From Pyrus communis (Eukaryota > Streptophyta > Magnoliopsida > Rosales > Rosaceae): a stretch of DNA of 64,000 nucleotides. The position numbers and the translations under genes were made by a program. The stretch covers positions 17,949,616 through 18,013,615 of the forward strand of contig NC_084819.1 of NCBI RefSeq assembly GCF_963583255.1, in the 5' to 3' direction. Below, piece by piece: positions 48,877 through 60,936 of this stretch (the first letter of the stretch is position 1; the number at the start of each line of letters is the position of its first letter). The notes under the pieces were generated by a model. It was not told the origin of the DNA. It saw only the letters and a list, made by a program, of their open reading frames with translations, and made no database searches.

Positions 48877-48878
<2 letters not shown>

Positions 48879-49159
48879 GCTGACTAAGCTAAATAGTTGT
48901 TGATTTATAACCTCATGACCCATAAAAATGGAGAGATTTTTAATGTGCCCAATAGGAAGAATGCGCAGTTAGAAGGACAACTAATTGAGTCTGCATCAAT
49001 GGACTTTAAGGGGGTTATAAGTATCTCTATGGGAGACAAAAATGAGGGTCGAGTCTTTGCGAGTTTATCCCAAACAAAGCAAAGCAAACCTCTTCCAGGT
49101 CTTGGTCAGGAAGATGCGGATAAAACGCCAATAGCCTATTGTTAGCTTCTACTGAAACC

Positions 49160-49385
49160 TAAGACAAGGACTATTAAAGCTTAATAAAAGCGTAAGTCCC
49201 TCCCTTCCCCCTCCCCGAAACCCAATGCTCCTTCAGTACGGTCCTAGCAAAGATATCCACAAGACGGTTCGTTTTGTTCAAATATTCACGGCCTAGAAAT
49301 ACTGGATTCTCTTTCGAATAGGCCCTAACATAGGCAACAGAGGGGTCTCCCACTTCGATTCCGGGTTTAGGGTTTAGGGCGGTGC
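49160..49385 (-). pseudogene. Short coding-like fragment of unknown origin, copy 1
   Basis: The minus strand can be read as GIEVGDPSVAYVRAY, then KENPVFLGREYLNKTNRLVD and KEHWVSGRGKGGTYAF, ending at a stop. It looks like a broken piece of a real protein, but I do not recognise it. The neighbouring sequence has a composition reminiscent of organellar DNA, so a mitochondrial-derived insertion is possible. The duplicate is at 53010-53220. Confidence 0.3.
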
Positions 49386-49712
49386 AGTACGTTATATGTT
49401 ATTATATAAATGAAAATGAGTTTTTTTTTTTTTTAAGTGTCTCTCCACTTGTATAATGACATGTGGCATGATCGTGTTCGTGACATACTGAAAAATCTCT
49501 CCAAAAAAATAACAATTTAATTGAACTTTATAGCGACTTGAACACTAGCAATTGAATGATGTGGGATCAACAACAAATAGGAAGCAAACAAGATCGGTTC
49601 AATTGTCTCTCTAATCACGTAAAATGCATATATATATATATATATATATATAGGAGATACATTCGAAGACATGAGAAAAACTTAGGTAAGAGAATTCGAC
49701 ATATGCATACAT

Positions 49713-49756
<44 letters not shown>

Positions 49757-49957
49757 GTAATTCAGTCTCATCTATAAAAATATAAAATTTTATGTATTTT
49801 GGTCGTATCTGACCTTACGCAGTAACGCTCAATATGAGAAGCTATCCTAATTAATTGAAGATAGAACGTAACCCAAGTTGTTTTTTTTTTATTATTTGTT
49901 GAAACATATAATGTAAGTTTTAGTCCTAAATATATGGCATTTAGAACATATATTATA

Positions 49958-50456
49958 GGGTGAAGTGCCGATTTAGTCCTTGAACTATCACCTCAGTGAA
50001 AATTAGGTCACTGAATTGTTTTTTCGGTAAAATAAGTCCCTAAATTCATAAAAAAATTGCTAATTTCATCCATACTATTTTATTCAAAGCTATTTTATCC
50101 AATTTTTCGTCAACTTAAGTCACTTGAGACATTTTAGTATGTAATACCATCATTTTATCACCTATAAGTCATTAACATTTTATATAGGTTGCGAATCTGA
50201 CATTTAATTTACCCTCCAAAGTTAATTTCATACACTATTTTTTATGAAAAAATACCAATATACCCTCTAATATGTATCACATGCAAGTAACGTGAATTAA
50301 ATGACCGAAAAATTGAATATAGTAGCTTCGAATCTAATATTAGAGATGTAATTGCCATAATTTTATAATTCAAAGACTGATTTTTCTAAAAAAAATAGTT
50401 TAGGTACCTAATTTTCACTTAGATGATAATTCAGAGACTAAATTAACAGTTCATCC
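49958..50456. mobile_element. Mutator-type MITE, copy 1
   Basis: 499 bases with inverted ends (GGGTGAAGTGCCGATTTAGT at left, complement of ACTAAATTAACAGTTCATCC at right). It is flanked by a perfect 9-base duplication TATATTATA (49949-49957 and 50457-50465). The duplicate is at 53753-54256. Confidence 0.85.
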
Positions 50457-51366
50457 TATATTATAAGTTATATGCAAACCCATAAAGCCAATCCTCATAG
50501 CCATGTTCATAGATTCATAGTATGATAGCATGTGTCCTCTCCTTTACTCAAGAGTCATGATTATTATACTTTTTTCAGTTTTGCATTATGAGAGGCAAAA
50601 TTAACAACTTTCAACCGTTGATACATATTATCGATTCGTGCGTGCAACTAATGCAAACACAACTCACTAATCCACAGGGCCACAACCATACTTTCCATAA
50701 AGTTGAAAAAGTAAGTAGCAATGCCTAATTGATTTAGGAGAAACGTTAAGGAGATTCTCTCATAAGTGTGACTCTAGGACTCTTCATAGATTGTCTGCCA
50801 CCTCATAGTTTTTACACAATATTTTATAATATTGGCATTACAATTAACTTTAGACTATGAGGTATCAAAAATTTCATCAAGAGTTCGGCTTTGAAAAAAT
50901 CTCGTGAGCATTTATCTTGATTTAGACTAAAAGGGAAAAGCAATTAGTCTAATCACAAGAAAATCAAGAAAGAAGTAACTGTGTGATGTAAATGAAAGGA
51001 AATACTAAATAGGAGGAGATATTTTTTAGTGTGACGTGACCGAACACAAACAAAATGGAAATGGTCCATCGAGTCTTCGAGTGAGTGCATCTTATTTGGC
51101 GCCACCTGATTTGTTAATTCAATTAATGGCACCTCCAATGCCGCCCTCGTCCCCCGGGGCGCCCGGAAAAGGATCCTCACCCTTTTTCTGGAGATTCTAG
51201 GTATTCTGCGATCGTGATCGTTCATCGTATATCGTATGATTAGAAATCATTTTAAATTTTAAATTTTAAATATAAATAATACCTAACGAAAACTGATCGC
51301 ATGATGTAAACGGTTACGATCGCGGGATCCCTAAGATCCATAGGAAAAGAATATAACGAGGATCCT

Positions 51367-51390
51367 TCCCCCCTCCCCCCCCCCCCCCCT
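51367..51390. repeat. Poly-C tract near the duplication junction
   Basis: Long runs of C broken by single T, capable of G-quadruplex or i-motif folding on the two strands. The duplicate copy lacks it. Confidence 0.8.
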
Positions 51391-51974
51391 TCCCCACCCC
51401 TTTTCCCATTTTCTAATTTCAACTTAGTTCGATTTATTACAGTAGTAAATTGCTTAACTTTTAGGTCTGATGTGGGGAATTGACACAAAAATGGAAGAAT
51501 GGCGTAGATGGATAGGGTACACCATCATGATGGTGTCTAAACACAACGTCATGTGAAGTGAAATTAACACGTAATATTGTATTATTAGATCGAAATAGTA
51601 TAGAATAACGATGTACCCGACATATCTAAGCTGCTCTTCATAAATGTACAATGAAATTGACGTGCCAAATGATACTTTATCTCCAAACGGTATCTTACCG
51701 TGATAGTTATACTAATAAAGAAGTTATACTCATGACCAAAAAACGAGCCCAAAAGAATTACAATGCATGTCTCGGTCTCCACGTGAAGAAAAAGAGCCCA
51801 AAAAAACTCAATTCAAGGAGAAAGAAAAGACCTCGACACTTGTATGGATTGCATACAGCCCATAAATTTTAATTTTGGGTCAGTAGCCCATATTATTGGA
51901 GATAGTAAGGATATGACATGTGGTACACATAGCTGCCGTTGTTCCACCATCCTATAAATAAACTGTCAGTTTTG

Positions 51975-52145
51975 GGAGAGATTTTTCAATATGATTGGAA
52001 CACTGAATGGTACACCACGTGTTACTATATAAATGGTGTGATATGTGTATTAAAAATTTAATAGTTTAAAAAATAAAAATTTTCACTACTTGCATAAAAA
52101 CACGTGATGTACCCCCGTGTTTCCGTCATAATAAAAAATTTCTCC
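51975..52145. mobile_element. MITE (GAGATTTTTCAATGTGA family), copy 2
   Basis: The paralogue of 48125-48295, carried along by the tandem duplication. Confidence 0.75.
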
Positions 52146-52661
52146 AATTTTGAAAGAGATTTGGGACCCAACCCAAACCAAATTGCATTATGCAACCCAA
52201 TTTACATGTCCCACTTGCGATGCAGAATTGCAAATCCCCACTAAAGTGTAAAGACGAATAAGGACATGGTTTCCTTTCATGTTTTGGCAAATTGACATCG
52301 GAATTTCAGCTGCAAAAACAATATGGCAAAAATAATACGACGAACTCCATAGAAATGTTAATCCCAATTGTCCTAAAATTAGTACTAATCATGTACTAAT
52401 TAGTTGCTTTGTGTGGATTACATCATTTAAACGTGGTTTTAGATGTGCAGATGAGTTGAAGTGAGAAAACACGAAATACGCTTGAAATTCATATTTGTAT
52501 AATTAATTATGATTTGACGTGTTGGTCTAAGTCATTGATTAAAACTGAATATATGTAATGAAAATTAAGAAAACATAACATGTCAAATTATTTGACATGA
52601 CAACATTATTAGCTATTGATGGTAGTAATCAAACAAAAATATGTTAATGTACCGATTATGT

Positions 52662-52708
<47 letters not shown>

Positions 52709-53009
52709 TTATGCTGACTAAGCTAAATAGTTGTTGATTTAGAACCTCATGACCAAAAATGGAGAGATTTTTAATGTGCCCAGTAGGAAGAATGTGCAGT
52801 TAGAACGACAACTAATTGAGTTTGCATCAATGCACTTTAAGGGGTTTATAAGTATCTCTATGGGAGACAAATACGAGGGTCAAGTCTTTGCGAGTTCATC
52901 CCAAACAAAGCAAAGCGAACCTCTTTCGGGTCTTGGTCGGGAAGATGCGGATAAAACGCCAATAGCCTAATGTTAGCTTCTACGAAAGCCTAAGACAAGG
53001 AGTATTTAA

Positions 53010-53220
53010 GCTTAATAAAAGCGTAAGTCCCTCCCTTCCCCCTCCCTGAAACCCCATGCTCCTTCGGTATGGTCTTAGAAAAGATATCCACGAGACGGTT
53101 CGTTCTGTTCAGATATTCACGACCAAGAAGTATTGGATTCTCTTTCAGATAGGCCCTGACACAGGCAGTAGAGGGGTCTCCCACTTCGATTCCGGGTTTA
53201 GAGCGGTGCAGTACGATATA
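53010..53220 (-). pseudogene. Short coding-like fragment of unknown origin, copy 2
   Basis: The same fragment as 49160-49385 with substitutions (VGDPSTACVRAYLKENPILL, KEHGVSGRGKGGTYAF). It is part of the duplicated segment and has no start or complete domain. Confidence 0.3.
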
Positions 53221-53752
53221 TGTTATTATATAAATGAAAAGAAGTTTTTTTTTTTTTAAGTGTCTCTCCACTTGTATAATGATATATGGCATGACCATGT
53301 TCGTGACATACTGAAAAATCTCTCCAAAAAAATAACAATTTAATTGAACTTTATAATGACATGAACACTGGCAATTGAATGTCGTGGGATCAACAACAAA
53401 TAGGAAGCAAACAAGATCGGTTCAATTGTCTCTCTAATCGCATACAATGCATATATATATATATAGGAGATACATTCGAAGACATGAGAAAAACTTAGGT
53501 AAGAGAATTCAACATATGCATACATATACATATATATATATTTTTTTTTTTAAAGTAATTCGGTCTCATCTATAAAAATATAAAATTTTATGTATTCTGG
53601 TCGTATCTGACCTTACGTAGTAACGCTCAATATGAGAAGCTATCCTAATTAATTGAAGATATAACGTAACCCAAGTTGTTTTTTTTTTATTTGTTGAAAC
53701 ATATAATGTAAGTTTTAGTCCTAAATATATGGCATTTAGAACATATATTATA

Positions 53753-54256
53753 GGGTGAAGTGCCGATTTAGTCCTTGAACTATTACCTCAGTGAAAATTA
53801 GGTCACTGAATTAATTTTTTTTTAGTAAAATATGTCCCTAAATTCATTAAAATTTGCTAATTTCATACTTACTATTTTATTCAAAGTTATTTTACCCAAT
53901 TTTTCGTCAACTTAAGTCACTTGAGACATTTTAGAATGTAATACCATCATTTTATCACCTATAAGTCATTAACATTTTATATAGGTTGCGAATCTAACAT
54001 TTAATTTGCTCTTCAAAGTTAACTCCATACACTATTTCTTTATGAAAAATTACTAATCTACCCTCTAATGTGTATCACATGCAAGTAACGTGACTTAAAT
54101 GGACGAAAAATTGAATATAGTAGCTTCGAATCTAATATTAGAGATGTAATTGCCATAATTTTATAATTCAAAGACTGATTTTTCTAAAAAAAAAATAGTT
54201 TAGGTACCTAATTTTCAGTTAGGTGATAATTCAGAGACTAAATTAACATTTCATCT
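53753..54256. mobile_element. Mutator-type MITE, copy 2
   Basis: The duplicate of 49958-50456, with the same TATATTATA flanks. Confidence 0.85.
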
Positions 54257-54824
54257 TATATTATAAGTTATATGTAGACCCATAAAGGCAATCCTCATAG
54301 CCATGTTCATAGATTCATAGTATGATAGTATGTGTCCTCTCCTTTACTCAAGAGTCATGATTATTATACTTTTTTCAGTTTTGCATTATGAGAGGCGAAA
54401 TTAATAACTTTCAACCATTGATACATATTATTGATTCATGCGTGCAACTAACGCAAACACAACTCACTAATCCACAAGGCCACAACTATACTTTCCATAA
54501 AGTTGAAAAAGTAAGTAGCAATGCCTAATTGATTTAAGAGAAACGTTAAGGAGATACTCTCATAAGTGTGACTCTAGGACTCTTTATAGACTGTCTGTCA
54601 TCTCATAGTTTTTACACAATATTTTATAATATTGACACTACAATTAACTTTAGACTGTGAGGTGTCAAAGAATTCATTAAGAGTTCCGCTTTGAAAGAAT
54701 CTCGCGAGCATTTCTCTTGATTTAGACTAAAAGGGAAAAGCAATTAGTCTAATCACAAGAAAATCAAGAAAGAAGTAATTGTGTAACGTAAATGAAAGGA
54801 CATACTAAATAGGAGGAGATATTT

Positions 54825-54995
54825 TTCAATGTGACCAACACACGAGGTCGTACACCACGTGTTACTATACAAATGATAGGATATGTGTATTAAAATGTTA
54901 ATAACTTAAAAAAATAAAATTTTCCATCACCTACATTAAAACACGTGATGTACCATCGGTATTTCCATCACAATGAAAATTATCTCAAATAGGAG
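54825..54995. mobile_element. MITE (GAGATTTTTCAATGTGA family), insertion specific to copy 2
   Basis: Present between GAGGAGATATTTTT and AAATAGGAGG-type flanks here but absent at the matching place near 51020, so it moved after the duplication, or was lost from copy 1. Confidence 0.7.
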
Positions 54996-55419
54996 GTTGG
55001 AAATCCATGCGTGTCACGTGACCGAACACAAACAAAATGGAAATGGTCCGTCCAGTCTTCGAGCGAGTGCGTCTTATTTGGTGCCACCTGATTAGTTTAT
55101 TCAGTTAATGGCACCTCCAACGCCACACCTTTTTTCTGGGGATTCTAGGTATTCTGCAATCGTGATCATTCATTATATATCATGTGGTTAAAAATCATTT
55201 TAAAATTTAAAATTTAAATATAAATAATACCTAACGAAAACTGTTTGCATGATATACGATCGCAGAATCCCGATCCTCCCTTCCGGACGGGGGCACAAAA
55301 ACACTTTTCCCATTTTCTAATTTCACCCCAAAATTAATTTATACTTTAACCACCAAAGTTTTTATTAATTTCTCTCTTTTCCCTTTCGCTCTCCCAAAGG
55401 CTGAAACCATTCCCTCCCT

Positions 55420-55441
55420 TCACTCTCTCTCTCTCTCTCAC
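55420..55441 (+). promoter_or_regulatory. CT-rich leader of the desulfhydrase-like gene
   Basis: A (CT)n run lies about 80 bases upstream of the ATG, typical of plant 5' leaders or core promoters. AATTTATACTTTAA near 55335 could be the TATA region. Confidence 0.4.
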
Positions 55442-55518
55442 TCTGAACGTTTCATGCTCTTCCTCAGCTTCATCATCAACCTCCGCAAACCCTAACCCTT
55501 CAAACCCTAAATTCTCAA

Positions 55519-56859
55519 ATGGCCTCCTGGCCGGACCACCACATCAACGGCGACACCAAAACCCACATCTCCAAAAAACTTAAACTTTCCCCAAATTTCA
55601 TCACCGCCGCCGAAATCGCCGCCGAATTCTCCCACCACGACCCGAACGTCGCCCGGATCAACAACGGAAGCTTCGGCTCCTGCCCCGCCTCCTTGATCGA
55701 AGCCCAGCGGCGGTGGCAGATCAAAAACCTCGCCCAGCCCGACCATTTCTACTTCAACGAGCTTAAGAAGGGAATCCACCATTCCAGAACCATTATCAAG
55801 GAGCTCATCAATGCCGACCATGTCGACGAGGTCTCACTCGTCGACAACGCCACCACCGCCGCCGCCATCGTGCTTCAGCAGACGGCCTGGGGGTTTTCGG
55901 AGAGCAAATTCGAAAAAGGTGATGCTGTGGTGATGCTTCATTACGCTTATGGCGCCGTGAAGAAGTCGATTGAGGCATATGTGACGCGTGCCGGTGGGTA
56001 TGTGATTGAAGTCCCTTTGCCTTTTCCTTTGAAATCAAATGATGAAATTATCTCTGAATTTAAGAAAGCTTTGGTGAGAGGGAAGGCTAATGGTAGGAGG
56101 GTTAGGTTAGCTGTGATTGATCATATTACTTCAATGCCCTGTGTTGTTATACCTGTTGAAGAATTAGTTAAGATTTGTAGGGAAGAGGATGTTGACCAGA
56201 TTTTTGTAGATGCTGCTCATAGTATCGGGTGTACTGATGTCGATATGAAGCGAATTGGGGCGGATTATTATACTAGTAATTTGCATAAGTGGTTCTTTTG
56301 CCCCCCGTCTATTGCGTTTTTGTACTGTAGGAAGTCTCCCAAGTGCCCAGAGTTGCACCATCCTGTTGTTTCCCATGAGTATGGTAACGGGTTGGCTATA
56401 GAAAGTGCTTCGGTTGGGAATAGGGATTATAGCCCGCAATTGGTAGTGCCTTCAGTTTTGGAATTCATCAATAGGTTTGAAGGAGGTATTGAGGGGATCA
56501 AGAAGAGGAATCATGAGGCTGTTGTTGAGATGGGGCAGATGTTGGCCAAGGCATGGGGAACACATCTCGGGTGCCCTCCGGAGATGTGCGCCAGTATGAT
56601 CATGATTGGGTTGCCTGCTTGCTTGGGGATCTTGAATGAGACGGATACTCTGAAGTTAAGGACACATTTGAGGGAGAAGTTTGGTGTTGAAGTTCCGATA
56701 TATTTCCGACCACCCAAGAATGGGGAGGTTGAGTCAATAAATGGGTATTGTCGAATTTCTCATCAAGTGTACAACAAAGTCGACGACTATTACAAGTTCA
56801 GAGACGCAATTAATCAGCTTGTTTCTGAGGGGTTTACTTGTGCTCAACTTTCTAACTGA
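55519..56859 (+). CDS. LCD: L-cysteine desulfhydrase-like PLP enzyme (class V aminotransferase fold)
   Basis: An intronless frame of 446 residues, full length for the family. It resembles the plant L-cysteine desulfhydrase (Arabidopsis At3g62130 type) that releases hydrogen sulfide, pyruvate and ammonia from cysteine. It contains the substrate-side INNGSFGSCP (about residues 47-56), cofactor-binding aspartate and histidine in FVDAAHSIG (D231, H234) and the Schiff-base lysine in SNLHKWFF (K257). The later HEYGNGLAIESASVGNRDYS region fits the epimerase/desulfurase-like subgroup. No targeting peptide is obvious. The 5' end of the gene is GC-rich, unlike the AT-rich upstream duplication, which ends about 190 bases before the ATG. 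A CT-rich leader (55423-55439) precedes it. Substrate specificity is inferred from family resemblance. Confidence 0.85.
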   Translation: MASWPDHHINGDTKTHISKKLKLSPNFITAAEIAAEFSHHDPNVARINNGSFGSCPASLIEAQRRWQIKNLAQPDHFYFNELKKGIHHSRTIIKELINADHVDEVSLVDNATTAAAIVLQQTAWGFSESKFEKGDAVVMLHYAYGAVKKSIEAYVTRAGGYVIEVPLPFPLKSNDEIISEFKKALVRGKANGRRVRLAVIDHITSMPCVVIPVEELVKICREEDVDQIFVDAAHSIGCTDVDMKRIGADYYTSNLHKWFFCPPSIAFLYCRKSPKCPELHHPVVSHEYGNGLAIESASVGNRDYSPQLVVPSVLEFINRFEGGIEGIKKRNHEAVVEMGQMLAKAWGTHLGCPPEMCASMIMIGLPACLGILNETDTLKLRTHLREKFGVEVPIYFRPPKNGEVESINGYCRISHQVYNKVDDYYKFRDAINQLVSEGFTCAQLSN

Positions 56860-59800
56860 TGAGGTATGCTCTGCTTCCATCCATTCTTATGGTTTTTAAG
56901 TTAGAAATGTGTGGTAATCCAATTTTCTTTCTTCTCATACTGTGATAGAAATGCTAGTTAAATTTTGTGATGAATCCAAGTGCTCTTACAACCATTTCCA
57001 GAAGTTTAGTTATGGTTAGCTGGCGTTTCTTCATTGGGTGGTCAAGATGTTTGTTTCAACTTGTAGTGGCCATGGAAGTAGGTTACTCCTCCCACCTGTC
57101 CGGTTTAGAAACGTCCATGGAAAAGCTCAATGTAGTATGAATCTTATAGATTAATAGTTCTGTTGTGTATAAACTTCTTGCCTGATGTATCTGCAGTTTA
57201 TGATAAGCAAGGAGGGGCCATGTTTCTTTTAGTTATTACCATGATTTAATTATTAGTAAGTTGTTTTTTGACATGTAACTGTCTGCATATTGTAGTCCAA
57301 TGAAGCACCGAAGAAGCTCTTCTATGAATAACATCCATGGCTATATCTGCATCGCCTGCATCCCTCAGCAGTTGCAAATGGTTTCGGTACCATTAATCCC
57401 TAAAACTAGTAGAGAAACAAACTGCTAAGTGCATGTATCAAAGCAGAAACAAATTTCTTCATGGTTTTTGGTTTCCTGGACGTGTTAACAACTGTCTGTT
57501 GAGCGTTGTCGGAATTGTTGTTGTTGTAAATGTTTAATGAATGTTTCGACATTTGCATGCTTAATTATCTCATAAACTCTAAAACAGAAAACTTAAATCG
57601 AAATAAGACTTTTTAGAAACGATTGAGCCTGACCGTGACTTAGTTAGGGTATGCTGTATGTAGTGAAATTTTTGCACCTTGAGAAAGAACTAAAGAAGTC
57701 TTGGACGAGGGTTTCCTTGTGGACCCCACTGCTATGGATCTGGAAGGTAACTTGTCTTAGAATCTAGAAATATTAGAAGGCAAGGCAAAGAAAAGATTGT
57801 GTCTCCAAATTCTCCACTATTTTACTTTCTGTTTTTGGGTTATGCTGATTTTATTCTGATCATATTCATATTCCTCTGGATTCTTCTTCATATTCTTATT
57901 CTCTGAAAAGGGGTTTGAGCTTGAAATTTTTTTTTTGTTCTCCCACATTTCATTTTCTCCTACACCAATTGGCGGCTGGCGCGGTTATGCCTATGTTTTT
58001 CCAAAAATTTGCACTCTGTTCTTGAATTTGAAGTACAAATACTTTGTAGAAACAACTTTTGACCCAAGCTCGGGCATAATCAAGTTGGCTAGAGCTGTGT
58101 ACTTTCTTCTTTGCACAAAAGTTTGAATTCCCTTATGCGTAGTTTAGATTAGTAGAGTTGTGGGCTCTTTGATGTATAACTTAAGTGGTTAAAATTATTT
58201 ACTTAGTTTGATGCGTCATTTGAAATATAGGATCATTGTTATGTATGATCACAATCACGAAGACTTACAGGTGATCTTAATAGATTTAGTTAATCTGAAA
58301 CCTTCTCCGTAATTATAGGAATGTAATTCTTTGTTGTAATTATTTTAGGATTCCTTTCGCTTGTGATATTGCTAATGTATATTTGTTCTTTGATCATGTA
58401 TTACTAATGTATATTTATTCTTTGATCATGATCTAACATGTTGTATTAGTCACTTTTAATTGGTGAAGTAGTACGTGTTTGTGATTGACATTCTTGTGGC
58501 ATATTCCGCACACATGCTCTCAAATTTTAAATAGACTATTGACACCGTCACCAGTCGATGTCAATTTTCCGTCTAGTGTTAAAACCGAGTTGGGCTACGT
58601 CCACGGTTGGTAGTTTTGTTTGACTCACTGAGTTTATTTACAATTTAGTGGAATATTGTTGTGGGTTAGACGGGTTGATTAGAATAGCGTATCTTTCTGT
58701 ATCGAGATCTGAATCTTCCTCTTTGTACTAAAAGCATTTTAGAACATTGCTTGTCAAAAGTCAATGTAAGAATATGTTAGTTTTGTATTTTTTAAAACCT
58801 ACCAAGGTCCAAAATTTTGAAACAAAACACACAAGTTTAGTGGTAAAATAAGCGAGTTTGGTCGTTGTTCTCTGTCACGAGAATCTTGACAACCATTGAG
58901 GCATCATGAGCTCAGCCGCGGGATTCTACACAATAGGGTGCTCCGGAGTACCGGATAAAATATATAGAGTGCTTTATTTAAAAATACAAAAACTAAGATT
59001 TAACGGTTAAAACATCCGTAGTACTAAGTATTGGAGCATTTAAGATTTTGTATAACCCTGTTGAGAATAAGAAGTGGCTGAGTACGAACTATTTACTTCA
59101 GTACAACACAACCACGCAAATAGTCCAATTCATCAAGATCAGAATGGGGCAACGTGGGAAGTACTTATGCTCACAAACGTTTGTGTTTGAAGTGCTTTTT
59201 GTATTCCACTCGTTTTTATCAATCATATCGTCCATCAATATTAACATTTAGTTATAATACTGTGTAATGATGTGATTGTATTGTTTGCTTGTGCGCGAAG
59301 ACGTTAGTGATTTGAAAAGGTTAGGTTGTGTGTGACCGTTGATAGGCATAAATGGCACATGACTTTACAAACTTTATATGTGCAAATATGGCATCAATTG
59401 TGAAAGAAAAAAAGAAAAAGAAAAAAAAAACCAGTTAATTTGAAAACATAGGTCAACTTGAAAATGTTAGTTAGATCAGTTGATCAAAGTAATTTGTTTG
59501 CCTTTGTAACCTTGATCTTGAAATTTTTTTTTTCTGTATATTTGAATAATTTATTACAAAGTATCATTTCATTAAAAAAAAAAATTACGAGTTACATGAA
59601 ATTAACTTTTGACACAAAAACTATTTCTCTTGCTTTTTGTTTATGGTATGCATGCACAAAGCTTATCATACAACTTAAACTCCCAAAAATAATCCTCAAC
59701 ACTAATGAAAATTTGTAATAAGAAATTCAAAAGAGACTCTCTCAAAATTGACTCTCTATAGATTGATAACAACACTTGACGAGGGACATTCTGAGTCGTT

Positions 59801-59941
59801 GAATTTTCAACGATTATATTTTTTGGTTTATTGGATTTTCAACTGTAAAAAAACTGAAATCAAATCCCAATGGCTTCAACATGTGTCTTGACCTGAGCCG
59901 TCGATGGAAATAAAATAAATAATAATGAATTAATTTTTTTT

Positions 59942-59972
<31 letters not shown>

Positions 59973-59990
59973 CTGGGATGGGTTGTGATT
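56860..59990. other. Intergenic DNA, no gene seen
   Basis: The first several hundred bases are probably the 3' UTR of the desulfhydrase-like gene. The rest is AT-rich with poly-A/T runs (59938-59971). Short open frames lack motifs or conserved composition. Confidence 0.5.
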
Positions 59991-60029
59991 GTGAAGGAAA
60001 ATAAGTATGGTGAACTGGTGGGAAACCAA

Positions 60030-60189
60030 ATAGCCACATGCCGCTCTCTTCTCTCTCTTGGGGTTGAATTGTGTAGGTTACGTATGCGTGAACATCTCCA
60101 AATTTCAGAGCTGCGAGCCAAATTCCACGGTCAAAATCCCAACTTCGAATTGGGCATTGGAGACTCAGACGACAATCTCAGTTCCGAAA
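60030..60189 (+). other. Probable 5'-UTR exon of the MUSTANG-like gene
   Basis: GC-richer sequence ending TCAGTTCCGAAAG before GTAATC, with a good acceptor (GGGGCAG at 60927-60933) just before the ATG at 60937. Its start is uncertain. Confidence 0.45.
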
Positions 60190-60936
60190 GGTAATCATCT
60201 CAAATTTCCGCTTGTTTTTCCGCGATTTGATGTGTTGGTATTGGGGAAATTAGGGTTTTCAGAGTACCCTTTTGCAGGATTGAATTTTTTTACTTAAAGT
60301 CTGAATTTTTGGTGTTATTTCCGTTTGTTTTGATCGAAATTTTGGTACCCATTTGCTTCTTTTTTTTTTCGTTTATTGTTGAACCCCTTTGAGGGTGTCT
60401 GAAAGTTGCTGACTTTCTGAGTTTGCACTTGCAACAAAGCCTAAGCTTAATCCTTTGCTGCTTGGGACCTCAGAGACTACAGTAAATAATGTATTTGTAT
60501 TGAAAATATTGCTTGCATTTGGAGCAATTGGGTTCGACTAGTTTTGATACGAGTGATTGGGGGAGGGGGAAATCGAACTTGGGAGCTTTGGTGCAGCAGT
60601 GAATGCCTTTAACCAACTTAGCCACAAGCCCTTTGGGGGTTTTACTCTGTGGTTTTCTTGAGAAATAAATATGACATAATCAGTTTGAAAAATCTAACTA
60701 GAAGTTAAAGTCCGAGAACTTATGTTTAGTGCGTATTGATTTTAAGCTCAACGAAATTGCGTCGCAGTGAAATCTTGAGTTTACGCTGGTAAATTCCCAC
60801 GGATTGCTGTAATGTGAAGTGAAATGAGGTCTGGTGAGAGAGGATCTATGCTGTTTATGAAATTTGTGTACAGTTGACTGATAAAATGTACTGTAATAAC
60901 ATGTTGCTTACCGATTTGCTATGACTGGGGCAGATC

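Larger units (their letters stand above)
47570..51422. repeat. 3.85 kb tandem duplication, copy 1
   Basis: It aligns with 51423-55327 at an offset of about 3853 bases throughout. It contains MITEs, a CT repeat (about 48830-48876), TA repeats (49628-49652, 49718-49752), a C-rich run (51367-51390) and a short coding-like fragment (49160-49385). No complete gene is present. Confidence 0.95.
51423..55327. repeat. 3.85 kb tandem duplication, copy 2
   Basis: The second copy runs directly into the promoter region of the cysteine desulfhydrase-like gene (shared CTTTTCCCATTTTCTAATTT at 51402 and 55303). It has one extra MITE (54825-54995) missing from copy 1. Confidence 0.95.

Noticed and set aside
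49360..49382. Telomere-like TTTAGGG repeats (GGGTTTAGGGTTTAGGG)
   Set aside because: Only about two units; the duplicate at 53200 has one unit fewer, so it is a small local repeat, not an interstitial telomere.
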